A DNA stretch of 64,000 bases from VGBV01 sp963813725. Lineage in GTDB: Bacteria; Actinomycetota; Thermoleophilia; Solirubrobacterales; 70-9. Every line of letters starts with the position of its first letter. Position 1 is the stretch's first letter. A model generated the notes under the pieces. It was not told the DNA's origin. It saw only the letters and a program-made list of their open reading frames with translations, and did not search any database. Shown piece after piece: positions 53,502-61,253 of the stretch. The stretch lies in contig CAWFAI010000004.1 of the NCBI GenBank assembly GCA_963813725.1, positions 34,926 through 98,925 on the forward strand, read 5' to 3'. The position numbers and the translations under genes are program-made.

Positions 53502-56156
53502 CTAGACCAACAGCTCGCCGTAGCTGGCCGACTGCAGCAGCTCCCCGAACTCCTCCGGGGGCTGGGGCCGAGCGAAGAAGTATCCCTGGGCGCGGTCGCA
53601 GTCGAGCTCGCGCAGCTCGGCCAGCTGTTCGGCGCTCTCGACCCCCTCTGCCGTGGCCGTCAGCTTCAGCCCGTGTGCCAGGCCGACGATCGCGGCCACC
53701 CCCACGGCGTCCTCGCGCGAGCGACCCAGCCCGGCGATGAACGAGCTGTCGATCTTGATCGCGTTCAGCCGGGGGAGCCGCTGGATCGCTCCGAACGACG
53801 AGAGTGCGACCCCGAAGTCGTCGATCAGCAGCCGCACCCCCAGGGCCTCCAGGTCCGGCAGCGAGGCGAGGGCGTCGCCGCGGCGGTCGAGCACCGCGCG
53901 CTCGGCCACCTCCAGGCAGAGGGAGTCGGCGGGCAGCTGATTGTCCGCGATCGCCTGGGCGACCTTGTTGGACAGGCCCGGCTCGGCAAGACGCCGCTCG
54001 GAGAGGTTGACCGAGATCACGAACTGGGCGTCGTCGGGCATCTGGCGCCGCCAACGCGCGGCCTCGCGGCACGCCTCCCCCATCACGAAGTCGTCGATGG
54101 CGACGATCAGGTCGGAGCTCTCGGCGACGACCATGAACTCCGCCGGCTCCAGCAGCCCGCGCTCGGGGTGCTGCCAGCGCACCAGGGCCTCCGCGCCAGT
54201 CACCCGGCCGCTCGCCAGGTCCACCTCTGGCTGGTAGTGGACGGTCAGCTCGCCCTCGGCGATCCCCCTCCGCAGCTCCTGCTCCAGGCCGCCGCGGTCG
54301 GGGTGGTCGTCTCCCATCCAGCCCTCGAACATCGCGTAGCGGGAGTTGCCCGCGGCCTTGGCGCGGTACATGGCCAGGTCCGCCCAGCGCAGCACCTGCT
54401 CGGGATCCATCGGGTGGCCGCCTCGGGGTTGCACGGCGACGCCGATGCTGGCGGCCTGGTGGACCTCGCGGTCGCCGACCTTGAACGGCGTCGCGAACGC
54501 GTCGATCATCCGCTCGGCGACCAGCCGTGCCGCGGCCTCGTTGGTGTCGTCGCACAGCACGGCGAACTCGTCGCCGCCCAGTCGCGCCAGGGTGTCTCCC
54601 TCTCTCAGCCTGCCCTCCAGCCTGCGGGCCACCTGCACCAGCACCTGGTCTCCGGCCGCGTGGCCGAAGGTGTCGTTGATCGGCTTGAAGGTGTCGAGGT
54701 CGATGTAGATGACGCCGAAGTTGCCGCGCTCGCGGCGCGCCGAGGCGACCCGGACCCGGTCGGCGAACAGCACCCGGTTGGGCAGGCCGGTGAGCGGATC
54801 GTGCATAGCCTGGTGGGTGAGCCTCTCCTCCTGCTCCTTGCGCTCGGTGATGTCCTCGATCTGCGCGATCAGGTGAATCGACTCACCCTCCTCGTCGCGG
54901 ATCGGCGAGACGTTGACCGCGGTCCACACGTAGTGGCCGTCGGCGTGCAGGCAGCGCTTCTCGGCCCGGTACCCGAACCGCTCGCCGGCGACGATCTCCC
55001 GGAGCGCCGTGACGCTCGCCTCCACGTAGTCGGGGTGGGTGATATCGGGGAACGGGGTCCCGAGCAGCTCGTCGGGGGTGTAGGCGAGGAGCTCGCAGAA
55101 GGCGCCGTTGACCCGGGTGAACTCACCCTCGGAGGAGATCAGCGCCATCCCCACCCGGTTGTCCTCGAAGGTCCGCCGGAAGCGCTCCTCGGCTTCCTGC
55201 AGTGCGCTCCGAGCCCGAGCCCGCTCGGTGATGTCGTGGATGAATGCATTGAACGTCCAGCTCTCGCCGACCAGGATCGGCGCGACCGACATCTCGATCG
55301 GGAAGACGCTCCCGTCGCTCCGGCGGCCGATGGCTTCGAATCGGGTCGTAGGCAACGACCCGCCGCCCTCGGCGAAGCGGCGCAGGCTCTCCACGGCCTC
55401 GTCGTAGCTCTGCGGAGGCACGACCGTGTCCAAGACCGAGCGGCCCAGGACCTCCTCGCGGCGCCAGCCGAAGGCCCGCTCGGCCTGGGGGTTCCACTCG
55501 ATGATGGCGCCGGCGCCGTCGACGGCGATGAACGCGTCCTGGGAGCTGTCCAGGATCGCGCGCGCCTCGTTGGCGAGGCTGCGCGTGGCGGCGACGAGCG
55601 CCTGGACCGCGACGCCCGTGGTCGCGCCGATCGCGGCGGCGATCCCGGCGCGGATGACCTGGTCGCCGGGGTAGGCCGGCGGCCCGATCAGCAACGGCGG
55701 CAGGACCAGGACCGCCACCATCGCTGCGAGCCCGGCGAACAGCTGCATCCGGGTCCCATACAGGGCGAACCAGATGATCGGCACGATCACCAGCGGCTCG
55801 AAGATGAGGGCGTTATCGCCGCCGGTGTCGCGCAGCAGGGCGATCACCGCGTAGCCGGCCAGCACCGGCAGCGCCTGGGTCCAGTGGGGCAGTCGCTCCC
55901 AGGGCAGCAGCAGCGCGCTGGCGGCGATCGCGACCGAGATCGCGAAGGCCATCACGACCCGCCAGTCCGCGAACGAGACCCCCAGGAACGGCAGCAGCAC
56001 GAACGGGAGCGCCCCCGTGGCCAGGAACGGGGCGATGCGCAGCAGCACCCGGTCGCCCTCGAAGTATCGCCCCGCCGGCACCTCGGCGCCGATCCAATGC
56101 AGGGCCTGTCGGGTCGCGGCGGTTCCGCGACCGGCCGCAGCCGACGGCAGCCTCAT
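53502..56156 (-). CDS. Membrane PAS-PAS-GGDEF-EAL c-di-GMP protein
   Basis: 884 residues. Hydrophobic N-terminus of about six helices (40-190), two PAS domains (about 195-315 and 320-440, each followed by a PAC DITER motif), GGDEF (about 445-610; LARLGGDEFAVL intact at 527-531) and EAL (about 625-875; GAEALVRW at 656-658, LKLTATAEGVE near the end). Both catalytic motifs are preserved, so synthesis and degradation are possible under control of PAS-sensed signals. ATG 56156. The leader before it may be structured. Confidence 0.94.
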   Translation of the reverse strand: MRLPSAAAGRGTAATRQALHWIGAEVPAGRYFEGDRVLLRIAPFLATGALPFVLLPFLGVSFADWRVVMAFAISVAIAASALLLPWERLPHWTQALPVLAGYAVIALLRDTGGDNALIFEPLVIVPIIWFALYGTRMQLFAGLAAMVAVLVLPPLLIGPPAYPGDQVIRAGIAAAIGATTGVAVQALVAATRSLANEARAILDSSQDAFIAVDGAGAIIEWNPQAERAFGWRREEVLGRSVLDTVVPPQSYDEAVESLRRFAEGGGSLPTTRFEAIGRRSDGSVFPIEMSVAPILVGESWTFNAFIHDITERARARSALQEAEERFRRTFEDNRVGMALISSEGEFTRVNGAFCELLAYTPDELLGTPFPDITHPDYVEASVTALREIVAGERFGYRAEKRCLHADGHYVWTAVNVSPIRDEEGESIHLIAQIEDITERKEQEERLTHQAMHDPLTGLPNRVLFADRVRVASARRERGNFGVIYIDLDTFKPINDTFGHAAGDQVLVQVARRLEGRLREGDTLARLGGDEFAVLCDDTNEAAARLVAERMIDAFATPFKVGDREVHQAASIGVAVQPRGGHPMDPEQVLRWADLAMYRAKAAGNSRYAMFEGWMGDDHPDRGGLEQELRRGIAEGELTVHYQPEVDLASGRVTGAEALVRWQHPERGLLEPAEFMVVAESSDLIVAIDDFVMGEACREAARWRRQMPDDAQFVISVNLSERRLAEPGLSNKVAQAIADNQLPADSLCLEVAERAVLDRRGDALASLPDLEALGVRLLIDDFGVALSSFGAIQRLPRLNAIKIDSSFIAGLGRSREDAVGVAAIVGLAHGLKLTATAEGVESAEQLAELRELDCDRAQGYFFARPQPPEEFGELLQSASYGELLV

Positions 56157-56271
56157 CCCACTCGATCCATTTCGGTCTCCTACGCCCCCCTGCAGAGACA
56201 GCGAAGGTAGCCGGGGAGCTGCGGGTGCGTAAGGCCTTTATTCGGTAGCGGGCCCGCTTTGGACACCCTTA
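56157..56271 (-). promoter_or_regulatory. 115-base gap with hairpin AGCGGGCCCGCT before the GGDEF-EAL gene
   Basis: A perfect 12-base palindrome AGCGGGCCCGCT (56247-56258) is enclosed by GTAAGG (56229-56234) and CCTTAC (56267-56272), with AAGGCCTT (56231-56238) nested. It follows the aldolase stop directly, so it may be its terminator (a TTT follows only on the plus strand) or a folded 5' leader of the c-di-GMP gene. I could not match it to a known c-di-GMP riboswitch. Confidence 0.35.
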
Positions 56272-57477
56272 CTAAAGAAACGCGCGGCCCTCTCCCCTGT
56301 AGGTGGGAACTTGATCGCGGATCGTCGACCCCGTAATCAGGTAGAGGCTGTTGAAGCGCTCGCACAGCTCGCCGGCCTTGATGTGGCGGAAGTAGACGCG
56401 GTCCCCCACCGAGAGCCGTCCGGCGGCGGAGCCGATGACCGGTGTCTGCACCTCTCCTGTGCCCTCAAAGGGATCGAGTCGCAGGCCCTCGGGCAGATGC
56501 GGGACGGGCATCCTGTCCTTCGCTCCGACTCCCGATGCCAGGTAACCGCCCCCGAGCACGGTCGCCACCTCCGCGGTGGGCTTGCGCACCACCGGCAACG
56601 CGAACATCGCCGCCGGGATCAGCTCGAAGGAGCGGTAGTGATCGAACAGCGCGGGCGCGTAGAAGCCCGACCCCGCGGCGACCTCGGTCACGGCCCACTC
56701 CGATGCCGTCTGCTCGATCGAGCCTGTGCCCCCTCCGTTCACGAACTCGAGCTGCGCCACCTCCGACACGGCGGTGACCACCTCGGCCCGGCGCTCGCGC
56801 ACGTCCTTGGCGGAAGCCGATTGCATCGCCCTGATCGCGCGGTTGGCGATCGCCTTTCCCGGCACGTCGTCGCCGACGCCCGCGATCTGTCCCTCGTAGG
56901 CCATCAGGCCCACCAGGGTCACGCGCTCGCGGCGGTCGATCTCGCGGGCCAGCGCCGCGGCCTGCTCGGCGGTCCTCACCGGCGAGCGCTTGGGGCCGAT
57001 CTTGACGATGCCGCCCAGCGGCCACCACGAGACGTCGATGTCGATCGCCACGCGGATAGGCGCCACGAAGGACGCCGCCGACTCCTCGATCAGGTCCAGG
57101 TGCTCGACCGAGTCGACCATCACCACGGGCGCCTCGGCGGGGTGCTCGGCGGTCAGCCGCGCCAGCCGGGTCAGCGACGGGCCGTCCGCTGTGGGGTAGG
57201 CGAGCACCAGGTCGCGCTGGCCCTGCTCCCAGAGCCACAGGGTCTCGGGCAGGGTGAAGCTGAGCACCCCCTGGAAGCCCCGGTCCAGCTCCAGCAGGCG
57301 CTCCAACACCGGGCGGCAGCGCACCGACTTGCTGGCGATCCGGATCGGCTTGCCCTGGGCGCGGCGCAGCATGTCGGCGGCGTTCGACCAGACCGCATCC
57401 AAATCCAGAAAGGCGAACGGCGCCTGGACGTCCTTGAAGATCTCCTCGTAGCGCTCGAAGGCCTCGGTGCCGGGCAT
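56272..57477 (-). CDS. PLP-dependent amino acid deaminase/aldolase (alanine-racemase-fold type)
   Basis: 401 residues. The N-terminal TIM-barrel has the PLP Lys in KPIRIASKSVRCRPVLERLLE, and VAIDIDVSWWPLGGIVKIGPKRSPVRTAEQAAALA, VGLMAYEGQIAGVGD, FVNGGGTGSIEQTASEWAVTEVAAGSGFYAPALFDHY follow; the C-terminal part is the DSD1-like beta domain. These are D-threonine aldolase or D-serine dehydratase-like enzymes. ATG 57477 follows TAGGCT by 8 bases; longer in-frame starts run into the tRNA gene and are false. Confidence 0.92.
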   Translation of the reverse strand: MPGTEAFERYEEIFKDVQAPFAFLDLDAVWSNAADMLRRAQGKPIRIASKSVRCRPVLERLLELDRGFQGVLSFTLPETLWLWEQGQRDLVLAYPTADGPSLTRLARLTAEHPAEAPVVMVDSVEHLDLIEESAASFVAPIRVAIDIDVSWWPLGGIVKIGPKRSPVRTAEQAAALAREIDRRERVTLVGLMAYEGQIAGVGDDVPGKAIANRAIRAMQSASAKDVRERRAEVVTAVSEVAQLEFVNGGGTGSIEQTASEWAVTEVAAGSGFYAPALFDHYRSFELIPAAMFALPVVRKPTAEVATVLGGGYLASGVGAKDRMPVPHLPEGLRLDPFEGTGEVQTPVIGSAAGRLSVGDRVYFRHIKAGELCERFNSLYLITGSTIRDQVPTYRGEGRAFL

Positions 57478-57485
57478 CGCCAGCC

Positions 57486-57491
57486 AGCCTA
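57486..57491 (-). promoter_or_regulatory. Leaderless -10 (TAGGCT) for deaminase/aldolase
   Basis: TAGGCT on the minus strand ends 8 bases before ATG 57477 and lies 22 bases from the divergent tRNA-Ser. Confidence 0.5.
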
Positions 57492-57512
57492 CAATCGGCC
57501 CCGTAATCGCCC

Positions 57513-57602
57513 GGAGAGGTGGCCGAGCGGCTGAAGGCACTCGCCTGCTAAGCGAGTAGGGGGCTAATAGCTCTCTCGAGGGTTCGAATCCCTCCCTCTC
57601 CG
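57513..57602 (+). tRNA. tRNA-Ser (anticodon GCT)
   Basis: Acceptor GGAGAGG pairs with CCTCTCC (57595-57601), discriminator G 57602. Anticodon stem CTCGC/GCGAG encloses CTGCTAA, anticodon GCT (AGC/AGU codons). Long variable arm and T arm GAGGG-TTCGAAT-CCCTC. CCA not encoded. Confidence 0.97.
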
Positions 57603-57629
57603 CTCCTTCATGCGGCGCCGCGCGCGAGG

Positions 57630-58688
57630 CTAGCGGCGGCGCACGTGGGACGCGCCGAGCGCCGCGGGGGAGGGGCAGCCGAGCAGCGCCAGCGCCAGCG
57701 CCAGCTCGTCCCGCAGGATCGCGAGCGCTCGCTCGGCCCCGGCCTGCCCGTCCCAGGCGAGCCCCCACAGGCAGGGCCGCCCCACCAGCACAGCGTCCGC
57801 TCCCAGCGCCAGCGCCACCGCGATGTCCGTCCCGCGCCGGACGCCGCCGTCCACAAGCACCGGGATGCGACCGCCCACCGCATCGACCACCTCGGGCAGG
57901 GCATCGATCGTCGCCGGCGAGTTGTCGAGCTGGCGGCCCCCGTGGTTGGAGACGACTACGCCCGCGGCGCCGTGCTCGACCGCCAGCTCGGCGTCGTCGG
58001 CCCGGACCAGGCCCTTCACCAGCATCGGCAGCTCCGACGCCTCGGCCAGCTCGGCGAGGTCCTCCCAGCCCAGCGCCGGGTCCACCAGCCCGAAGACCTC
58101 GGGCACGGTCAGGTCACGTCCGCCCGAGGCCTGCTTTACGGCCGGCGCGGTCAACTCGGCGGGCACCTCGAAACCGGTGCGGAAGTCCCGCTCGCGCTTG
58201 CCCGCGTAGGGAGCGTCCACCGTCAGCAGCACCGCCTCGAACCCCGCGTCTGTGGCCTCGTCCAGCAGCGCCCGGGTGATCCCCCGGTCGCGGAAGCTGT
58301 AGAGCTGCATCCACTTGCGCCCGGCGCAGGCGCGGCCGACCTCGGTCGGGCCGCAGGTGGCGATCGTGGACAGGCACATCACCGTCCCCGCCGCCTCGGC
58401 TGCCCGCGCCATCGCCACCTCGCCGTCGGGATGGGCGAGCTTCTGAAAGGCCACAGGCGCGACCAGTACCGGCAGCTCCAGCTCGGCCCCCATCAGCTCG
58501 ATCGCGGTGCTGACCTCCGATACGTCCACGAGCACCCGCGGCCACAGCTCCCACTCGCGGAAGGCCTCGACGTTTCGCCTCAGCGTGCGCTCGTCTCCGG
58601 CCCCGCCCGCGAAGTAGCCGTGGGTCCCGGGCTCGAGGCGGTCGGCCGCCAGCGCCTCGAGGTCGTCGACGTTGAGGGGTTCGCTCAC
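57630..58688 (-). CDS. FMN-dependent alpha-hydroxy-acid oxidase/dehydrogenase
   Basis: 352 residues. FMN-binding barrel with YFAGGAGDERTLRRN, PVLVAPVAFQKLAHPDGEVAMARAA, QLYSFRDRGITRALLDEA, LLTVDAPYAGKRERD, then the catalytic His in VVVSNHGGRQLDNSPATIDALPEVV and VLVDGGVRRGTDIAVALALGADAVLVGRP. It belongs to the glycolate/lactate oxidase family; oxygen or quinone as acceptor cannot be told. GTG 58688 with GGAGAGGG upstream. It converges on nothing close and ends 27 bases after tRNA-Ser. Confidence 0.93.
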   Translation of the reverse strand: MSEPLNVDDLEALAADRLEPGTHGYFAGGAGDERTLRRNVEAFREWELWPRVLVDVSEVSTAIELMGAELELPVLVAPVAFQKLAHPDGEVAMARAAEAAGTVMCLSTIATCGPTEVGRACAGRKWMQLYSFRDRGITRALLDEATDAGFEAVLLTVDAPYAGKRERDFRTGFEVPAELTAPAVKQASGGRDLTVPEVFGLVDPALGWEDLAELAEASELPMLVKGLVRADDAELAVEHGAAGVVVSNHGGRQLDNSPATIDALPEVVDAVGGRIPVLVDGGVRRGTDIAVALALGADAVLVGRPCLWGLAWDGQAGAERALAILRDELALALALLGCPSPAALGASHVRRR

Positions 58689-58777
58689 GAGCCCTCTCCC
58701 CGCAGTCGCCGTCCGTGCCGGGGGTGGATCAGCATCGGCCAGCCACCCTATATGCGCCGCTACGCTGTCCCCCGCAC

Positions 58778-58851
58778 GCGCCCGTAGCTCAGTTGGATAG
58801 AGCGTCGGTCTACGAAACCGAAGGTCACTGGTTCGAGTCCAGTCGGGCGCG
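58778..58851 (+). tRNA. tRNA-Arg (anticodon ACG)
   Basis: Acceptor GCGCCCG (58778-58784) pairs with CGGGCGC (58844-58850), discriminator G. Anticodon stem TCGGT/ACCGA encloses CTACGAA, giving anticodon ACG (wobble inosine after editing). D arm AGCTCAGTTGGATAGAGC and T arm CTGG-TTCGAGT-CCAG are regular. CCA not encoded. Its 3' part recurs at 63863. Confidence 0.97.
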
Positions 58852-58854
58852 CTT
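58809..58854 (+). repeat. Direct repeat copy 1: 3' part of tRNA-Arg
   Basis: From the anticodon loop (TCTACGAA) through the acceptor end plus GCTT. It matches 63863-63907 in 44 of 46 positions (one missing G, one T to C). Confidence 0.85.
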
Positions 58855-59028
58855 GAGAAAGGCTACTAAGGACGGCGTTCCAGCCACGGCTGGCCGAAGG
58901 AGCGCAAGACTCGGACGGCTCATCCAGCCGTTGCCGACGGCCGGCAACGCACGCGGCGATGCGACCGTCACGGCCTCGCGAGGGTCGCACCCGCACTGCG
59001 GCAGCAGCGCTCGTTCCATTGAGTGCCG

Positions 59029-59340
59029 TCAGCCTGTCATCGCGGGCCGAAGTCCGCCGCGGCTAGCAAACTGCTGGTCAAGGCATGCCTCGAGCTCCTG
59101 GCAGCCGGTCGTCGCGGTGCTCCCGACCGCCTCGCTCTCGAGGGCAGCGCCGAATCGGCGCAAGAGGTGACGGCGGTGTCCCCAGCCGCTGGCCCTCGTC
59201 CTCGACAGGCGTCGTGGTGGTCGGGACGGTAGTCGTCGCCTCCGATGCTCGTTGCACTCGTCGATTGTGCTGTCGTCATCGTCTCCGCATCCTCCGAGAA
59301 TCCCAAGGACGGCGGCGCCGAGGACAGCGAACACCATCAT
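59029..59340 (-). CDS. Small lipoprotein (frame probably broken)
   Basis: ATG 59340 gives VLGAAVLGILGGC followed by four Asp: a signal peptide with lipobox. About 15 residues later the reading becomes Arg-rich, whereas another frame there gives TTTVPTTTTPVEDEG, a typical Thr/Pro linker; the original frame resumes with a C-terminal GCQELEACLDQQF. This looks like a small lipoprotein with two compensating one-base changes. Function unknown. Two Cys near the end may form a disulfide. Confidence 0.5.
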   Translation of the reverse strand: MMVFAVLGAAVLGILGGCGDDDDSTIDECNEHRRRRLPSRPPRRLSRTRASGWGHRRHLLRRFGAALESEAVGSTATTGCQELEACLDQQFASRGGLRPAMTG

Positions 59341-59376
59341 CCGGCTGGCTAGATAAGCAGGGATCGGCGCATAAGA

Positions 59377-59401
59377 GGCCGGCCGCCCACGGGGGCCGGC
59401 C
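59377..59401 (-). terminator. Strong hairpin downstream of BNR-repeat gene
   Basis: GGCCGGCC (59377-59384) and GGCCGGCC (59394-59401) form a perfect eight-base stem with a nine-base loop, 15 bases after the stop of the minus-strand gene. Only short T-containing runs flank it on either strand. Confidence 0.6.
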
Positions 59402-59415
59402 CTTTCAATCCTTGC

Positions 59416-61005
59416 CTACGGAACGAAGGCCGAGAAGACGTTGGTTCGGTCTGCGGTGTCGACGCCGCCGTCAAGCACCGGCTTGGCCGCAGTCGAGCCC
59501 TGGGTCGAGATCCAGAAGGGCTCAAACGACGCTCCGATCGAGGCCAGGCCGTCGTAGTCGCCCAGGAAGTAGCCGATCGCATACGGCGCTTTGCGCGTGT
59601 CGAAGGACGTGCCCAGGATCTCGTCCTGCCCGAACGACGCCCCACCATCCGACGAGCGGCGGATCCAGTGCGCCGTCTCGAGCCCGTCGTTGGAGTTGAC
59701 GTCGTTGAAGCGGTAGTCGTAGTAGCTGACCGCGACGGTGCCCTCCTCGTCGACCGCCACCGACGGCGTATGCGCGTCCGTGCTGGGGACGCCGTTGACG
59801 ACGCCCATCTGCGTCCAGGTCTGGCCGTGGTCGATCGACTTCGCCAGCCGGATCTGCACCTTGCCGTTCGCGCCGCCGTCCTGCCAGACGACATACGCGG
59901 TGCCGCTGTCCATGTCGACGGCGATGTCGGCGACCCCGTCAGCGGTGCGCAGCCGGCAGATGTAGGGGGCGTTTTTGTTGCCGAGCTGCTCGGGACAGGG
60001 CGCGCCGTCGGGGTCGGTGTCGAAGGGAACCGCCCCGGCGAGCGAATCGATGACGACCGGATCCGACCACGTATCGCCAGAGTCGGTCGACCACATGGCC
60101 GAGATCTTCTCCCCCTTGCGGCCGTGCTTGTTGTCGTTGTGGATCCAGTCGAACACGTTGATCAAGGTGCTCTCCGTCTCGCCGGCCGCGCGCGGCAGGA
60201 CGGCGATCTGGTTGGCGATCGTCTGGTCGTTGCGACCGAGATCGAGGATCTTCCTCGTCGTCCAGTCGCCGCCATCGTCATCCGTCCCGTTCTCGGTCTT
60301 CGAGAGGTAGGTCGGTCCCTTGAAGGCTGCGGCGTGCAACGCGGAGGAGTCGCCCTGGGACCGCTCGTTCGGGAACACCAGCCGGTCCCAGATCGCGTAC
60401 ACCAGATCGGAGTCGTTGGGGTCGGCGGTGAGGGAGTTCTTGTCGTTGAAGACATGCGGGTTCGAGTCGTCGATCAGGGTGACCGGCTCGGTCCAGTGCG
60501 CCCCGCCGTCCTCGGACTTGCTGACCAGCATCGCGTTGCGCAGGTTGCGCGTGTCGTTGAAGGAGAGGCTCATGAACCACATGTCGCCGTTCGGCGAGAT
60601 GTCGCTCCATGGATCGGTCGCCCGCTCCCAATCGGAGCTCGTCCCGCTGTGTGTGGGGTCCTGACAGTTCGTGATCTTGGGCTGGTCGGCGAGGGGCGGG
60701 ACCACCCAGCTCAGCCCGCCGTTATGCGAGAAGGCGACCAGCAGTCCGCTGGCGCCGCCGGACGAAAAGCGATCCTGCTGCCAGGTGCCGATCAGCGAAT
60801 CGCTTCCGCTGAAGCTGCCAGCGTCGCCGACCCAGGGCTCGACCTCGGAGTTCACGAAGAGGGTTCCCGACTGCGGTGCACCGTGGCACCCGCCCGGATT
60901 GGGGTAGGGGCTCAGGCCGTGGACAAAGGTCGCGGGGGCGGCTTGAGCGCTTCCGGCGGCAAGCCCCGCAAGCACCACGCCTAGGACGATCGCTCTGCGT
61001 CGCAT
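59416..61005 (-). CDS. Secreted BNR/Asp-box repeat (sialidase-fold) protein
   Basis: 529 residues with a signal peptide (about 1-22, cleavage after AQA). Asp-box units are regularly spaced: SHNGGLSW, SEDGGAHW, STDSGDTW, SIDHGQTW and SSDGGASF, indicating a six-bladed beta-propeller as in exo-sialidases. The sialidase Arg triad and RIP motif are not evident, so hydrolase activity is unproven. Four Cys may form disulfides. ATG 61005. Its A/T content is visibly higher than in the nuo region. Confidence 0.85.
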   Translation of the reverse strand: MRRRAIVLGVVLAGLAAGSAQAAPATFVHGLSPYPNPGGCHGAPQSGTLFVNSEVEPWVGDAGSFSGSDSLIGTWQQDRFSSGGASGLLVAFSHNGGLSWVVPPLADQPKITNCQDPTHSGTSSDWERATDPWSDISPNGDMWFMSLSFNDTRNLRNAMLVSKSEDGGAHWTEPVTLIDDSNPHVFNDKNSLTADPNDSDLVYAIWDRLVFPNERSQGDSSALHAAAFKGPTYLSKTENGTDDDGGDWTTRKILDLGRNDQTIANQIAVLPRAAGETESTLINVFDWIHNDNKHGRKGEKISAMWSTDSGDTWSDPVVIDSLAGAVPFDTDPDGAPCPEQLGNKNAPYICRLRTADGVADIAVDMDSGTAYVVWQDGGANGKVQIRLAKSIDHGQTWTQMGVVNGVPSTDAHTPSVAVDEEGTVAVSYYDYRFNDVNSNDGLETAHWIRRSSDGGASFGQDEILGTSFDTRKAPYAIGYFLGDYDGLASIGASFEPFWISTQGSTAAKPVLDGGVDTADRTNVFSAFVP

Positions 61006-61253
61006 CGACTATCCCTATCTGCTCGTTGGGATCAGGCTACTCCTTCCTTGGGGTGTCGAGATCGTCGAAGGGAGCGTTCCCGATCTCCATTCTGGCTAGC
61101 GCCTATGCGAGGGGCTCCCGTTTCATCCAGTATCTCGTCGAGCGTTTTCTGAAGTTCCTCCCGCTAGCGCGATAACCCGGCCCCGCGGTCCCGTCGGACG
61201 AGGGAACGCAAGTATCGAGCTCCGCCGATCGTTACCTGCATGTGAGGAGTCTC

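Noticed and set aside
53673..56210. Plus-strand 845-codon frame opposite the GGDEF-EAL gene
   Set aside because: Shadow of a verified multi-domain gene; no motif or promoter of its own.
56157..56271. Possible c-di-GMP riboswitch before the GGDEF-EAL gene
   Set aside because: The nested palindrome does not match the GEMM-I or GEMM-II consensus as far as I can align by eye; kept only as an unassigned hairpin.
57478..57768. Longer N-terminus for the PLP deaminase/aldolase gene
   Set aside because: The extra residues translate the tRNA-Ser gene on the other strand; the leaderless -10 and homology place the start at 57477.
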